A stretch of 64,000 nucleotides of DNA from Apodemus sylvaticus (GCF_947179515.1 NC_067473.1:79772626-79836625), one strand, 5' to 3'; positions 11,906 through 23,942 are shown, counted from the stretch's first letter. Program-made: numbers and translations. The notes: a model not told the origin generated them from the sequence alone.

Positions 11906-12305
11906 TGTACTGGCTGGTTTTGTGTGTCAATTTGACACAGACTGGAGTTATCACAGAGAAAGGAGCTTCAGTTGGGGAAGTGCCTCCATGAGACCCAGCT
12001 GTGGGGCATTTTCTCAATTAGTGATCAAGTTGGGAGGGACCCGTGTGGGTGGTACCACCTTTGGGCTGTTATTCTTGGGTTCTATAAGAGAGTAGGCTGA
12101 GCAAGCCAGGGGAAGCAAGCCAGTAAGAAACATCCCTCCATGGCCTCTGCATCAGCTCCTGCTTCCTGACCTGCTTGAGTTCCAGTCCTGACTTCCTTTT
12201 GTGATGAACGGCAATGCAGAAGTGTAAGCTGAATAAACCCTTTCCTCCCCAACTTGCTTCTTGGTCATGATGTTTTGTCCAGGAATAAAAACCCTGACTA
12301 AGACA
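11906..12305 (+). mobile_element. MaLR solo LTR with 5-bp target duplication
   Basis: A complete 400-bp LTR beginning 'tgtactggctggttttgtgt' and ending 'ccctgactaagaca'. It is bounded by identical 5-bp direct repeats 'tttac' at 11901-11905 and 12306-12310; 5 bp is the expected duplication size for ERVL/MaLR integration. A TATA-like 'ctataagaga' lies near 12082 and an AATAAA at about 12231. This is an LTR-LTR recombination product without internal sequence. Confidence 0.85.
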
Positions 12306-12310
12306 TTTAC

Positions 12311-13047
12311 CATCACACCTTGCTAGGTTAACAAAAAGGTTACATTGAGTTTTACAGGTCTAGCCCAGGACATATCAGCATTTTCTAAAACCCTACCAAA
12401 CTGTGTGTGTGATCTTAAGTCTGGTCTAGAATAGTAGACATGTCTTCTGCGTTCTCCCTATCAGGCAACTCCTTTGACTGAAATATTCCAGTGCTTGATT
12501 CAATCTTTGCCCCAACACAGAGTTCCATACAGAAGTCAGGGATGACCTTTCAGACAGGCAGTGGGCTAAAGAAAAGAGCATCAGAAAAGCAAAGAGTAAG
12601 GTGATCTGAGTTCAGCCTTGGGTAAGGAGGGCTGGTACGGTACAATGTTCAGACCGTCTGTGTGTTTTGATGGAGGGATTTACAACAGATGGAGGTTATG
12701 AAGATTCCACTGGAGTCCCTAGATTCTTAAATGAGAGTCATAAAAGCCTATCCATAAGGAACTTCTTGCCATTTCCCCATGCCTGCCGCAGAAGTTCTCT
12801 AGCTGTAGGCGTTGAAATTAATAGAGGCATTGGTAGGTTATTTCAAGAGCATACTGGGGCCAAATGATGCTGCTGGATGTCTGAATCTACTCCAATTAGA
12901 AGACACCCTGAGAGGAAATGTTTTGGATTGCTGACAGTGTTTCCCATGTCCAAGATCTTGGTAAATTTGATATCCCACAAAAAGTGATCCAAATACAGGG
13001 GTAGAAAGATCCAGAATGAGCAGGAAAAAGTCATTCCATCACACTGG
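12311..13047. other. Unassigned non-coding stretch
   Basis: Between two MaLR-type LTRs. No repeat family or exon recognised. Confidence 0.35.
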
Positions 13048-13365
13048 CTTCTAGGCAAGTCAGTGGGGGGCATTTTCTTGATTAATGATTGGTGCAAAAG
13101 GGTCCCAACCAACCTACCAAGGGGTGGTGCCACCCTTGGGTGCTCAACCTGCTTGGTTTGGGGTTATAAGAAAGCAAGCTAAATCAGCCACAGGGAGCAA
13201 GCTAGTAATTAGTGTTCAACTACGGTCTCAGCTTCAGCTTCCGACTCAAGTGTCTACCCTGATATCCCTCAGGGATGGACTGTGATGGGAGAGCATAGGC
13301 CAAATAAACCCTTTCTTCACCGGGTTGATTTTGGTCCATGTTTCATCACAGAAAATAGAAGCCAA
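13048..13365 (+). mobile_element. MaLR LTR, 5'-truncated
   Basis: It shares the 'ggcattttcttgattaatga' block, the 'ggtggtgccaccc' block, the 'tataagaaagcaagct' TATA-region block and the 'ccaaataaaccctttcttc' polyadenylation-signal block with rodent MaLR LTRs. The usual first 100 bp and the terminal 'aagaca' are missing or degraded. Confidence 0.7.
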
Positions 13366-14645
13366 AAATAAAGCAAATGGCACTGTTCTTCCTGCACAGT
13401 CCTAGCGAGGAACTAACTGGTAGCCATTTCTAGCCTGAAGGACTTCAGGTGCTTCAGCTGCTGCAGCTGCAGCAGCAGAGCTCATAAGTGGGACAAAACA
13501 ACAAAATGACAACAACAACAAGAAAATGCTCTGGGCTTTTAAAGGGCACTGCACTAAGGAACTCAAAGCTGCCCTCTGACTTCTGGCCATGCTCCCTAAA
13601 GGTCCTAAGCTAGGGAAGACGTAAGGAAGAGGGTCACAGCTAACTGAGGGAGAGAGACTTCACTTGGAAACATTGCACTTTTCTTCTGGAACTAATAATC
13701 ACAGATTAGATACTTTCCAACAAATCTGAAAATACCTTCTTTGGAGACAAGATAATTTATTGGGAGAATGCTTTTGCTCTTTGATGTCAGAAAAGTGGGA
13801 GCAAGTGTTTCTTCTACAATGCTGAATGAAAACGAGATAGTAAATTCTAGAAGAATTACATTGTCCAGATGTGGGGTGTGTGTGTGTGTGTGTGTGTGTG
13901 TTTCTCCAGAGACAGGAAAGAAGCCTGAAACCCGTGGTACCAAGAAGGATGTGCTATGTTGGCATTAAGTTCCTGGGACTAGCTGGGGACTAGCAGGGAC
14001 AAAAGCATGACCTATCCAGAGGCTGAAGGCCAGGCACAATCACTGCCCCCAGGGTGGCATGAAGGTCATCTTGGGCTTGAGTAAAGAGGACTGCCCTAAG
14101 CAGAGCAGGGTATGGTGCCCAGCCCTCCCCTGAGTATCTCTCTCCATTTATTCAGGGTGGATTTGTTCCCTAAGTGTCCCCGAATCTCATCACAGGTGGT
14201 CCTTTCTGCACCCTCTGGGTGAAAGACTCACCCTATAAGGCTGGTTCTGCTGTTGATTCCACCTGATATCTTAGAGGCATCACAGGCCTTGGGCAACTTT
14301 TCTGCTCATTGTCTTACCACACTGTCTGAGCATCAGAAGCTCAAAGCAGCCTGTGGTTAGAAGTAGCCAGGGAACAGACTTTTGCAATGCAGAACATGAA
14401 AGACAGACAAGTCGCCACGTGCCACTTTGCAGATAAACAGAAGGTACCCTCCCTGATTTGTTACATAGACATAGACATGCAGGTCTGTAACTTTAGTTCT
14501 TTCAAACCCTATTTTTAATGATGGTTCTTTAATGCTTTAACTTCTCTTTTAGTCCACTACCCACAAGAAGTTGTGGGAAAGAAAGGATACGGGGTAGGTG
14601 GACCTTTAGAATTGTTCTTTGGAGCAATTCGAATCTGTGTTGTCT
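13366..14645. other. Unassigned stretch with a short TG microsatellite
   Basis: No element recognised apart from the microsatellite at 13875-13902, a CAG/CTG-rich patch at 13448-13477 and an (AAC)-like patch near 13498-13520. Confidence 0.4.
13875..13902 (+). repeat. (TG)n microsatellite
   Basis: Fourteen or so perfect TG units. Confidence 0.95.
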
Positions 14646-14649
14646 GGAA

Positions 14650-15400
14650 ATCGACAGTTCAGTTCACAGGTTAGCAGCCTCAGCTCGATCCTCTTGCAAA
14701 CACTTCACGGATACACCAGCAGTCCAGCTCAGTAGAGTCAGGATAGCAAACACAAATCAGCAGAGGTGGCACTACCTAGCAGAAGCAGCCAGGCCTCAAC
14801 CTCAGCACGAGTCAACAAGAGGGACCCAGAGGGATGCCAGGAGAAGATCTTGGCTGTGCCTCTCTCAGGGATGCAAAGATCAGCAGATTCGAGACCCACA
14901 AGCATTGCACAGGTAACTCTATAAGCGAGCCGAGCTCAGCCTCCATCACTGTCCGTTGAGTCCTATTTACACCTTCCAAACATCACGCGTCCTCCACGGG
15001 TCTTGCCTCAGCGCGTGCATCTGTCTCAGCTGACATCACTCTGCCAATGAGCCCAAGTCTGTAGGAGCAGCACAAAACTTCAGCACACCACCGGAAGTTT
15101 TTTGGTGCATTTCTATGGAGTCCCAACAAATGCAGTTCACCTATGCCATGCAAGGCAGACCAATATATGTGTGTAGTTAGCAAAGGATCCTCCATCATGT
15201 GTCTTTTCATGTGCTTGCTTTAGTAGGACATCTTTTCTCCTGTGTCTGCTTCAGCCAAATGTTCCTTCACAGTTTGCTCCAGCAAACACTATCCAGCACA
15301 ACTGACTTTCCGGAAGATGCTCATTGTCTGTGTGTGGTCCCTGCCCTGGATGCTTCTTTTCATCTAAAGCTTGAGCTTTTAAGAATTAAACCGCATTTAA
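14650..15400. repeat. RMER1-like rodent medium-reiterated repeat
   Basis: The text, including 'ggcactacctagcagaagca', 'gggatgcaaagatcagcaga', 'ttgagtcctatttacacctt', 'tcagctgacatcactctgcc' and 'tttgctccagcaaacactat', is one I associate with the rodent RMER1 group. It has no recognisable LTR ends, pol III boxes or coding capacity. Orientation and exact name are uncertain; boundaries are approximate. Confidence 0.45.
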
Positions 15401-15703
15401 TGTTTTTTCTTTCTCAGCTCTCTGCATTGTCTCCTCATCCTGAGGTGAGTCCCCTATGACATCAGCCTGACTGATGGAAAAGGACAGTGTGGAAGCATGG
15501 AGGAGGAAGGGGAGGAATCCCCAAATATGCCATCAGCACCTGGCCACACAAGGACAGCCACACATTGGCTGCCATCAAGGTTTGGGACCCTGTTTTGCAC
15601 ACATGTACCTGGGTCATATTTTTACCCTAGGAATATTTGTAGCCTCCAAAATTATTAGGCTTTATAGAAACAATGTACAGATGGTGATACTTTTGAAATA
15701 ACC

Positions 15704-16045
15704 AGGGGCTGGAGAAATGACCCAGTGGGCAAAGCACTAGCTGTGACAACTCAAGGACCTTATTTCAATCCATAGAAGAGAGCCAGGCACAGTGAGCTAT
15801 ATCTATAACCCAAGTGCTCCTAGGTGAGACGGGAGGTGGGACAGGACAATCTCTGGAGGCTGGAGGCCAACTAGCCTAGTGTATTCCATAAAGGAATCCC
15901 ATCTTAAGACAAGGTGGAAGGTAAGGCTGGCATGCAAATTCTCTCTGACTCCACCCATGCACTGCACAAGAATACTCACACACAGTAACAGCCATAGACA
16001 CACATCAAACCCATACATGCATCTCATACAAACACAAGCACTTTA
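15704..16045 (+). repeat. Composite SINE, B3/RSINE1-type
   Basis: A B2-like tRNA-derived head ('ggggctggagaaatgaccca') is followed by a B1-like middle ('gccaggcacagtgagctata', 'ggaggccaactagcctagtg') and a CA-rich 3' end. I cannot separate B3 from RSINE1/B4-class naming without an alignment. Confidence 0.7.
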
Positions 16046-16484
16046 AGTAAAATAGCATAAAATAAGCTGAAAAGTAACAGGAAATGTCATAAATATCCCT
16101 CAAATCCACTGTTTGCAAGAAAAGTGCCAGTCTCTGATTGGCCACTGATGTGTCAGTTGGCCTTCCAGGGTTATCACTCTCCTGTGGGTGGCAAGCAGAA
16201 TCCCTTGCGCCTCTAGAAATGAGTCCACAATTAGCCCACAGCAGGTGTGATGGCTCCACTCCAGGGCTGCCAGCCTGTGTAAGGCTGTGTACCAACTAAG
16301 ACTCCCACTTCTGGGTGTTTCTGGTCTGTCTACCAGACCTCACGTGCAGAGTGTGTGACTATCAGCTCAGGGAAGACGGTGAGAGGCATCTCTCAGGGGC
16401 AGGAAGGTTTATTGGTGATAAGGAGTGTCCACATATGTGTGGTAGATACATTGCTCCTCATCCTTGTTTCACAAGCACAAACTG

Positions 16485-16730
16485 TACACATGAGCACATG
16501 CATGTGGATGTCAGAGGTAAACCTACAGTATCATTCATTCTTCATTTTTGCCATAATCCCTCACTGGCCTGGAGCTTGCCAGTTAGGTAAGGCTAACTGG
16601 CTAGTAAACTCCAGGATCTGCCGATCTCTGCCTCCCTAGTAGTGTTTATATGGATTCTAGGATTCAAATTCAATTCTTTGTGCTTAGAAAGCACAAAGGC
16701 ATTTTAATGACTGAGTTATCCCAGTCCCCA
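16485..16730 (-). repeat. Composite SINE, B3/RSINE1-type, reverse
   Basis: It carries the inverted middle ('gagcttgccagttaggtaag', 'ctccaggatctgccgatctc') and ends with the inverted head ('gactgagttatcccagtccc'). Diverged. It abuts an (ATTC)n tract and a reverse B1. Confidence 0.6.
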
Positions 16731-16742
16731 ATGATTCAGAGT

Positions 16743-16765
16743 CCATTCATTCATTCATTCATTCA
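16743..16765 (+). repeat. (ATTC)n microsatellite
   Basis: Five ATTC units. It sits where the A-rich tail of the adjoining reverse B1 would be and so may derive from it. Confidence 0.9.
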
Positions 16766-16904
16766 CTGAGGCAGAGTTTTGCTGCGTAGCCTTAGCTGCT
16801 CTAGAGCTCACTCTGCAGACTTGGATGCCTGTAAACTCATAGAGTTCTACCTGTCTTTGCCTCCAGAGTACTGGGGCTAAAGTTGTGTACTACTGTGCCC
16901 AGCT
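16766..16904 (-). repeat. B1 SINE, reverse
   Basis: A diverged reverse B1: 'gaggcagagttttgctgcgt' and 'cttagctgctctagagctca' through to 'tgtgtactactgtgcccagc'. Confidence 0.75.
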
Positions 16905-17719
16905 GTCTTGGAACCTTTAATGTACAATTATACATTGTAACTGTTCGAGATTGTAGCATGTACGAAAATATATGCTGTAAGCAAATTCTCATGGCTACCT
17001 GATGCTTCAACACTGTCTTGGGATTGTTGCCAGGCAGAAGACATTTTGAGAAGTGCTGTGGCAGCACACACCTCTCCTGTTACAGTATAGTGTTTTGTGG
17101 TTCTAACCACTATGATTTGGGGTTAGAGAAGATCTGAGCTTGGCAAAGCTAAGCGACCGAGAAGCAGCAATATAGAATCACTACTAAGACAGAGAGTCAT
17201 CATCTTGTAACTCCTGATTCTGGGAAATCAACGGCTGCACCATTGCCATCACTACGTCAGAGCTCACCTCAGAGCAGGGCTCCCCTGGCTCTGTTGCTAT
17301 TGCTTCAAGGCCCAGGATGTTTCCTTTCCTTTTGCTTTTTTTTTTTTTTCTGGAATATCAAAAGAGTCAATATTCTAGAAGATATGACTCACTTCATTGT
17401 CTTTTCCCATGAGAAACTCAACTCTCTATGAAATCAGTTTATCCAGGTTGAAAGACCCTTTCACATCTTAGGTGCCAGTCTTATCCGAGGCTGTTAACCA
17501 CTTATGTCACATCCTCACATTATGGGTAAAGAGGCCAAGTGGAGACAATGGAGTCTGGGTAACTCTCCTACTTTGGAGCTATAGGGTGGGGAACAGCCCC
17601 AGGTTATGAGGCAGAGAGACAAAATCATTGTGTCCCTGATTCTTAGTTTTGCTGAATTTCTTGGAACAGGCAGCATTTTGAATCTGAAATGAGAACTTTG
17701 AACTGATCCAAGACAAACT

Positions 17720-17945
17720 GTCACAGCTAGTTCAGTAAAGGACTCACCTCATAAACATGAGGCCTTGGGTCTGGATTCCCAGAGCACGTGTACAAAAAGC
17801 CAGATGTGGTGACACCTGCTTCTCATCCCAGCAATGGCAAGAGGGGAGGTGGAGACGGGTGGACTTCTGAAAGCTTACTGGAGCCTAACCTGGGTGTCAA
17901 GGTTCCCAGACAGCGAGAGACCCTGTCTCAAATAGAATTTGGAAG
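17720..17945 (+). repeat. Composite SINE, B3/RSINE1-type
   Basis: A head with 'gctagttcagtaaaggactc' and 'tgggtctggattcccagagc' is followed by a B1-like body 'agccagatgtggtgacacct' and 'gagagaccctgtctcaaata'. It ends directly against an LTR start. Confidence 0.65.
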
Positions 17946-17950
17946 GTGCC

Positions 17951-18315
17951 TGTGATGATCAATCTCTTTTGTCAACTTGACTGGATATAAAATCACCTGG
18001 GAGACCACTTTCTGGGAGCGTCTATAAGGGAGCTTCTAGATTGAGCTAATGAAGGTCCTATGACCCATCCCTACCATGAGTGATTTAGTAGGCAGGGGCC
18101 AAAACTGAACAGAAAGGAGAAGGCTAAGTGAGCTCAAGCATCCATCACTCTGTCGGCTCCTGACTGATGAATAAATAGGACCCGAGGCTTCATGCTCCCA
18201 CCACGTGCCTTTCCCACTGACTGTATCCCCCAAACCGTGAGCCAAGATAAAACCTCCCATCCTTGAGTTACTTCTCGTCAGCTGTTTGGCCGCAGCAAAG
18301 AGAAAATTAACTAAT

Positions 18316-18319
<4 letters not shown>
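17951..18319 (+). mobile_element. MaLR-type LTR
   Basis: It begins 'tgtgatgatcaatctctttt', has the 'gtcaacttgactgg' block near its start, a 'ctataagggag' TATA-like site near 18022 and an 'agataaaacctccc' block near its end, finishing around 'ttaactaatacagc'. Old and diverged. Its 3' end runs into a (CA)n tract. Confidence 0.55.

Positions 18320-18355
<36 letters not shown>
18320..18355 (+). repeat. (CA)n microsatellite
   Basis: About 36 bp of perfect CA repeats, at the 3' edge of the preceding LTR. Confidence 0.97.
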
Positions 18356-18356
<1 letters not shown>

Positions 18357-20388
18357 CTTATTTCCACATACACAAACCCACGCATATATCAGCACCCATA
18401 TACAGATAAACATGCACACACAAAAAGAAGAGAGAGAAGGAAAGGAGGGATGGGAGACAAGCTGCCTAATAAATATGTCCAGATCCGGGCATGAAAGCAT
18501 TAGGACAGAGGAGGAAAGGCGGCAACCTGCTCAGAGACAAGGGTGCTGAAGGGCTTGGACCTCCTTGCTTACCGCTCTACCCAGCATGGCTTGTCCTTGC
18601 CAATTCCCACTGCTGGGACCTGCCAGGCCAGCGTTTCATTATAATATTGGCCCTTAAACAGCATGTTTCTTCATACCATGATGACAGGATTTCATGAATA
18701 GAAATTAGGCCTTGGACCAAGTTTATAATAAACCACAAGCTTCATTACGCAGGTAAGGAAAAGAGACCAGCTGCTGAGTGATAGATTTGCCATCCAGCAA
18801 GAGGGCAGCTCTGAGAAGTTGTTTAGAAAAGGTGCTATGGTGATGTCTGACCGGCTCCGGGCATCATCTGTCTCTTGGAGGTGGATGAGTAGGAGGACAG
18901 TAAGAAACCAAGGCAAAAAAAAAAAAAAAAAAAAAAGATAACTGGGTAGAAATTCTTCCCACCTCTGTTGAGCCAAGTCATCTGGGTCCCTAGAGAAATG
19001 GCACCATCATATGATGTTTATTAAATATGAGAGGAAAGCATAAAAACGATTTTTCTATTCAAGCCTAATCTATGTGAAGAACTGGGGGATGTTTTTCCTC
19101 CTGTTGAACAATGAACAAAGGGGCCTGTTAATGTTAGGAAGTGACCTCAGCTTGGTTAAAAATATTTGTGTTGCTTCTGTGAGAATGGCAGGCGAGCACG
19201 CCCTTCCCAACCTGTGTGGGCAGCACGAAGCAAACAGAAGAGAGAAGAGGAAGTGAGGGTCAACACGGATGACAGAACTTGGATCAACACCCATGCTTTC
19301 CAGAGAGCCTGTGAAGCTTCAGGTTCAGTAACTATGCCTCAGCCAAGGGCTGGGCCCAGCCTGTCCCTCAGCAGGGCTGGTGCCTAAGCATGAGGCACAC
19401 TGCCGAGCTTTCCTTCCCTTGGTCCTTCATGCCAGAGCCATCTCCGTCCTCAGCTCCAAATACTGTGCCCACTGCTGTACAGCCACAGCCCTCTACCGGG
19501 GAGCTTCCTGTGTTAGACTGTGTTGTGACCCTCGGTGTTAGCTTTGCCACGCTCATGAGCCCATTCATATTTTTCTCCACCTGTAGCTATTAAGTCATTA
19601 AAAGACCTTACAAATAATTTATAACCCTTACTGAACCTTAAACAAGGAATTTCAGACTTGTGGTTTAGTTTGTGATCTGCCGAGGGACAGAATCAGAAGT
19701 TATTTATTTGGTTTCTTTGATAGGCCTGTAACATTTTTCCTTGGCCTAAGGAGAGAAAGTACCCAGAATTGGGGGGAAAGGGTTAGCTTGAGACTTGGAT
19801 ATAGTGTGCCTTTCTCTAGTCCCATGGACAATGTTTGAGCCATTCATTCTTAAAAAAGCAGAGTCTGTCATGCTTTTGTGAAGCAAGCTGTGATTCTGGA
19901 GTATGATTATAGAATGGAGGTTGGACTTGAGATGCTCAGATAATGCTGTATGCCTCAAATAGTCTGTGAGGTCACCCATAGGAGTAGACTAGACTAGAGA
20001 GACCATTTTATCTACTACTGAAGAAAACAGCCACTGTCCAGCCCCGGGAAATCTGGCAGCTTTAAGAACAGAAGCCGGAGATGTGGCAGCCGTCACTTGG
20101 CCAGGAACCTGAGAGAGTCAGGAGTGGGCCACTTGACACTCTGCGGAAGGCAAAAGAACTAAATGCACTGAAAAGACCAAGTGAGGCAAAGCTTAAGCCC
20201 TCCTTAAGGTTCTGTGTTCCCTGCCCCCACAGCTGTGTGCTTCCTTACTTCTGCTAGCTGGTATTCTCCAGCCTCCGAGCGCATAGGTGAGACTGTCAGG
20301 ATAGTTTCAGCTAGTTAAAGGTGTTGTCCGTCACTTCCAAACCTAACCCAGCTCCTAAAATCTGGAGGTTAAGCGTTTTTGTGGGGTA
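18356..20388. other. Mostly unique stretch
   Basis: About 2 kb with no confidently recognised interspersed repeat, only a 22-base A run at 18915-18936. Short open frames here lack splice context and recognisable domains. One of the larger repeat-poor islands in the window. Confidence 0.4.
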
Positions 20389-20412
20389 AGGGTGGTGGTG
20401 GTGGTGGTGGTA
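20389..20412 (+). repeat. (TGG)n microsatellite
   Basis: Seven to eight GGT units immediately before a reverse SINE. Confidence 0.9.
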
Positions 20413-20413
20413 G

Positions 20414-20613
20414 GGGGACAAGATCTCTTACTGGAAAGCAGGGCTTGCCAATTAAGCGAGGCTGGTGAGCCAGTAACCAAACCTGGGGATCCTATCACTA
20501 TCTCCCAGTGCTGGGATTACAAACACATGCCATCACCTGGCATATTTTACTTGGGTGCTAGAGTAAACTGAGGCCCACCAACGCCTTACCAGCTGAGCTC
20601 TCTGACCAGCCCC
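20414..20613 (-). repeat. Composite SINE, B3/RSINE1-type, reverse
   Basis: Inverted middle 'gcagggcttgccaattaagc', B1-like 'cccagtgctgggattacaaa' and inverted head 'gagctctctgaccagcccc'. Confidence 0.65.
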
Positions 20614-21114
20614 ATGTTATCTCTTTTATCCATTAGCTGGCTAAGAGAAGAGGACCCAGAAGCCCTGGGTGACGACAGAGCCACAAGATGGAAAGAGCTT
20701 TGGTCATTGAGTGACTGCCTGGAGTAATTTCTCATAGTGTACCGGGTATCTTCTGGGCTGGATGGGAGGGGAATGAAACCTTTGCTGTACTAGAGCTTAG
20801 GCCTTGGGTGTTATAAGATTATGACATCAGCATATGATACAGACCTGAAGATGAAGAGTCTCTGTAGAAAGTAGAGCTGAGGCTACCTCGTGCCTTCTCA
20901 AACGTTCTCCTCCAGAAGCGCAAACTGGACTAAATTCATGCCCTGTGTACTGAACTATGACACGGTTTCCTTTGAGTTTAAATTTCCTCTTAGTCTTCCA
21001 GGTGAAATTGAGTACTGTTTGCTTTAATATAAAACAGATACATATAAAGCCACAACCCTCAAGTAAAACTGACTTTTAATCTAAGCCTTCTTATCGCCAA
21101 GTGAAATTTGTCTC
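20614..21114. other. Unassigned non-coding stretch
   Basis: No repeat or exon recognised. Confidence 0.35.
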
Positions 21115-21225
21115 TAAGCCAGGTGTGGCGGTGCATGCTGTAAACCCTGCAGTCTGAAGCCCGACAAAGAAGGATTATCAGAAGTCTGACATCAGCTTGG
21201 TCCACCCAGCAAGAATCAGGTCTTT
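21115..21225 (+). repeat. B1 SINE fragment
   Basis: It starts 'taagccaggtgtggcggtgc' and retains 'atgctgtaaaccctgcagtc'. 3'-degraded. Confidence 0.6.
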
Positions 21226-21769
21226 GGCACCTTTAATAAGCGCTTGGGACACTCGCCAGCTCTTGGGTTTGTACAGATCTTATACTTCACGTGCACTCTG
21301 TGGCTTCTATTGTGTTCTCTCATTGTGACACACTTAAGAGGAGGTGGCAGGTGATGTTAGTGCCCTCTCCCCACTGGCAGGGCAAGATAAATGTTAATAA
21401 GACAATGATAAATGTTCCTTTTCCTTTCATCCCAAACAGATGTCTATACCAAACATAGTGTATAGCTTTTCTATTGTAGAAAAGCATGAGGAAATGAAAA
21501 TCTCTGTCCATGATACAGTTCCCCAATCACAGTTGACATATGACTGTATGTCCATCCCATATTGCCCAGGGAGCATAATTCTATGCTAGAGGGCTTAAGG
21601 TTCCAGGCCCCAAGCCCCTGCGCTCTGGGGAACCCTTATGGACCCTTCATGTTCTCAGATACTATCTTTACAGCAGCAAGCTGAATTAGGGGTACACTGT
21701 GTGAAATGTCCAAGAGAGAAAGCCTGACTGCTCATTAATACAAGCCCACAGTTTGCCTATCAAACATCC

Positions 21770-21771
<2 letters not shown>

Positions 21772-21808
<37 letters not shown>
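21772..21808 (+). repeat. (CA)n microsatellite
   Basis: About 37 bp of perfect CA repeats. Confidence 0.97.
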
Positions 21809-21810
<2 letters not shown>

Positions 21811-22099
21811 CAGTCAGGTGGCATTGAGCTGGTTTCAAAAGTTTTGGGGTGCTTAGCTGATATTATCTGTAGAAACAAGGTTGCAAAGATGCACCCTAGA
21901 GCTACTCACAATGTAAGAACTGGCTCACAGGAGCCCACAGACTGCTCCTAACCCTCTAAACCAGTTGTCTTTGAGAGCCAACCCTTTGTTTGACATTCCT
22001 TCCCCCTTTCTTGGGTTCCTCTAAATTCTAAGAGTTTGAAGTGTCATTTGCAAGAAAGGACTCCGGGAGGAAAGCATCACCTGGGTGCTGCAACTATGG

Positions 22100-22270
22100 C
22101 ACTAGATGAAATCATGGGCTAGGAACTGGTATGAACCTGGGTTCAAATCCCCCCAGGTCTGTCTTTTGTTAGCTGTGTACGCTTGAGTGGGCTAGCTACT
22201 CCCAGCCTTCAGTCTCAGTTTTCTTATTTATAAAGGGAAATAGCAACGAAATTCCTAAGAGTATGTGACG
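22100..22270 (+). repeat. MIR SINE
   Basis: Clear MIR structure: tRNA-like 'gaacctgggttcaaatcccc', then 'gttagctgtgtacgcttgag', then 'cagttttcttatttataaag', then the 3' block 'cctaagagtatgtgacgaat'. Confidence 0.75.
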
Positions 22271-22488
22271 AATAGAGGAGACAGGCTATTATTTCTTAGA
22301 CTCAAGGTTGTCTACACCTTTCTGCTGCCCACAATCAATTCAAAATTTTATTATTAGACCACTGGTAAGCATATAAGGTAATGCACCTTAATTAGCTTGA
22401 TCTAGCCATTCCACAGTCACAAATATTCGAAAGCATCACTGCCCTGCATTCCCATAGGCTTATATACATTTTCCAATAAAGAGATTAG

Positions 22489-22696
22489 AGGACTGGGGAA
22501 CATAGTTCAATGGTCAGGAGCACTCACTGTTCTTGCACAGGCCTGGGTTTCTATTGCCAGCATCCATGTGGCAACTCCCAGTCATCTGTAGCTCCTGTCC
22601 CAGGGGGTCTGACACCCTCTTCTGACCTCCATGGGCAACAGAAGCAGGCAAAACACCCATACATAAAACAAAACAAAATAAAATAAAGCAAAACAA
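22489..22696 (+). repeat. B2-type SINE
   Basis: Head 'aggactggggaacatagttc', B-box-like 'gggtttctattgccagcatc' and 'catgtggcaactcccagtca', then the pre-tail 'gacaccctcttctgacctcc' and an A/AAAC-rich tail. Older than the young B2 consensus. Confidence 0.75.
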
Positions 22697-22722
22697 AATA
22701 ATAATGATGATGATGATGGTAA
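22697..22722 (+). repeat. (ATA)/(ATG)n microsatellite
   Basis: Short run of AAT and then TGA units after the B2 tail; probably grew from that tail. Confidence 0.85.
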
Positions 22723-22841
22723 TAAAGAATGTATCCTAAATAGTGACAAATTTACTTTGTGGGGAGGGAGAGTATTGGAGATTAAGCCTATGACTTCATG
22801 ATGCTATGAAAGTATTCTGCTATGGCCTCTCCTGGCCTTTT

Positions 22842-23052
22842 TTTTTTTTTTTTTAAGATTTATTTAGTTTTACTTTTTTTTAGATTTATTTAGTTTTATT
22901 TGGTATTCTGCCTCATGTTTATGAGAGAGTGCCAGCTCCTCTGAAACTGGAGTTATAGACAGTTTCCAACTGTCATGTGGATCCTGGGAATTTAACTCAG
23001 GTCCTCTGGAAGAGCCACCAGTGCTCTTAACCGCTGAGCCATCTCTCCTGCC
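22842..23052 (-). repeat. B2 SINE with 16-bp target duplication
   Basis: Reverse B2 with a T-run tail and the inverted head 'ctgagccatctctcctgccc'. The flanking repeats 22826-22841 and 23053-23068 match at 15 of 16 bases ('cctctc[c/t]tggcctttt'). The tail contains a duplicated 'agatttatttagtttta' segment (22857 and 22881), an unusual internal duplication. Confidence 0.9.
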
Positions 23053-23068
23053 CCTCTCTTGGCCTTTT

Positions 23069-23731
23069 CAGGATGCAGAGCAATAGAGACAGAGACCCCC
23101 TCGTCCCTCAGAAAACAGGACACACAGTTTCAAGTTCTCAGAGCCCTTCTGTTCAGTCTAAGCGACTCTGCTGTAGGAGGCGGGGCTTAATATGCAAACG
23201 TGCATCTGTCGGGTGCTGAAAACCAACTGGCTTGAGCATAGATTTTACAAAAGAGGAGGTGGGAAGGTATGGCTGGAAGTTGGAGTTAATTAATTTGAAC
23301 AGTTTGGGGAGAATTCAACCACGCCAGAGAAAGGCAGCAGTGTAGGCCTGGACGTTACCCACCGAGATGGAAGGACCATGGCACGAAGCCGGGGGAGGGG
23401 CACACTGCTGCATGGCACCGCCCCCTAACAGAGTCACAGTGTCCTAGTACATGATGAGCCCATGGCTTGGGCACTGCTGAGAATCTGATAGACAAAAGCA
23501 AAGCTTCCAAAAGGCTCAGGTGGGGCAGGTCAGAGACCGAGCCTGGACAGGACACTAAGCAGGGCTCCTCATGGTCAAAACCAGCAGCCTGTTCCACAAA
23601 ACCCGTGACCACGGCAGCCTTACCCCACCAGCTTGTCCTCACAAGCCAGGACGGAGTCCTCTCTCCCAGCACCAGCCTTCCTAGAGCTTCCACACATCAC
23701 CATTTGTAATGTCCAAGCATAACTCACGCCC
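23069..23731. other. Unassigned, locally GC-rich stretch
   Basis: No repeat assigned. 23160-23215 has a GC-box-like 'ggaggcggggctt' followed by a POU-octamer-like 'atgcaaac', about 15 bp apart. The 112-codon minus-strand frame at 23355-23693 has no recognisable domain. Confidence 0.4.
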
Positions 23732-23904
23732 TATGACAGTTAGCTTTGTCGATTTGGCACACTCTACAATCACTTGGAAAGAGAATTTCTTTGAGGGATT
23801 GTTGAGTGACTTGGCCTATGGACATGTCTATGGGAGATTATCTTAGTTATATTAATTGATGTGGGGGAACCCAGCCCACTGTAGGCAGCACATTCCCTAG
23901 GCAG

Positions 23905-23942
<38 letters not shown>

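Noticed and set aside
18036..18500. 154-codon minus-strand open frame
   Set aside because: It overlaps a (CA)n tract and a MaLR-type LTR.
18915..18936. A22 run as the tail of a processed pseudogene or SINE
   Set aside because: No recognisable transcript or SINE body upstream and no target duplication seen.
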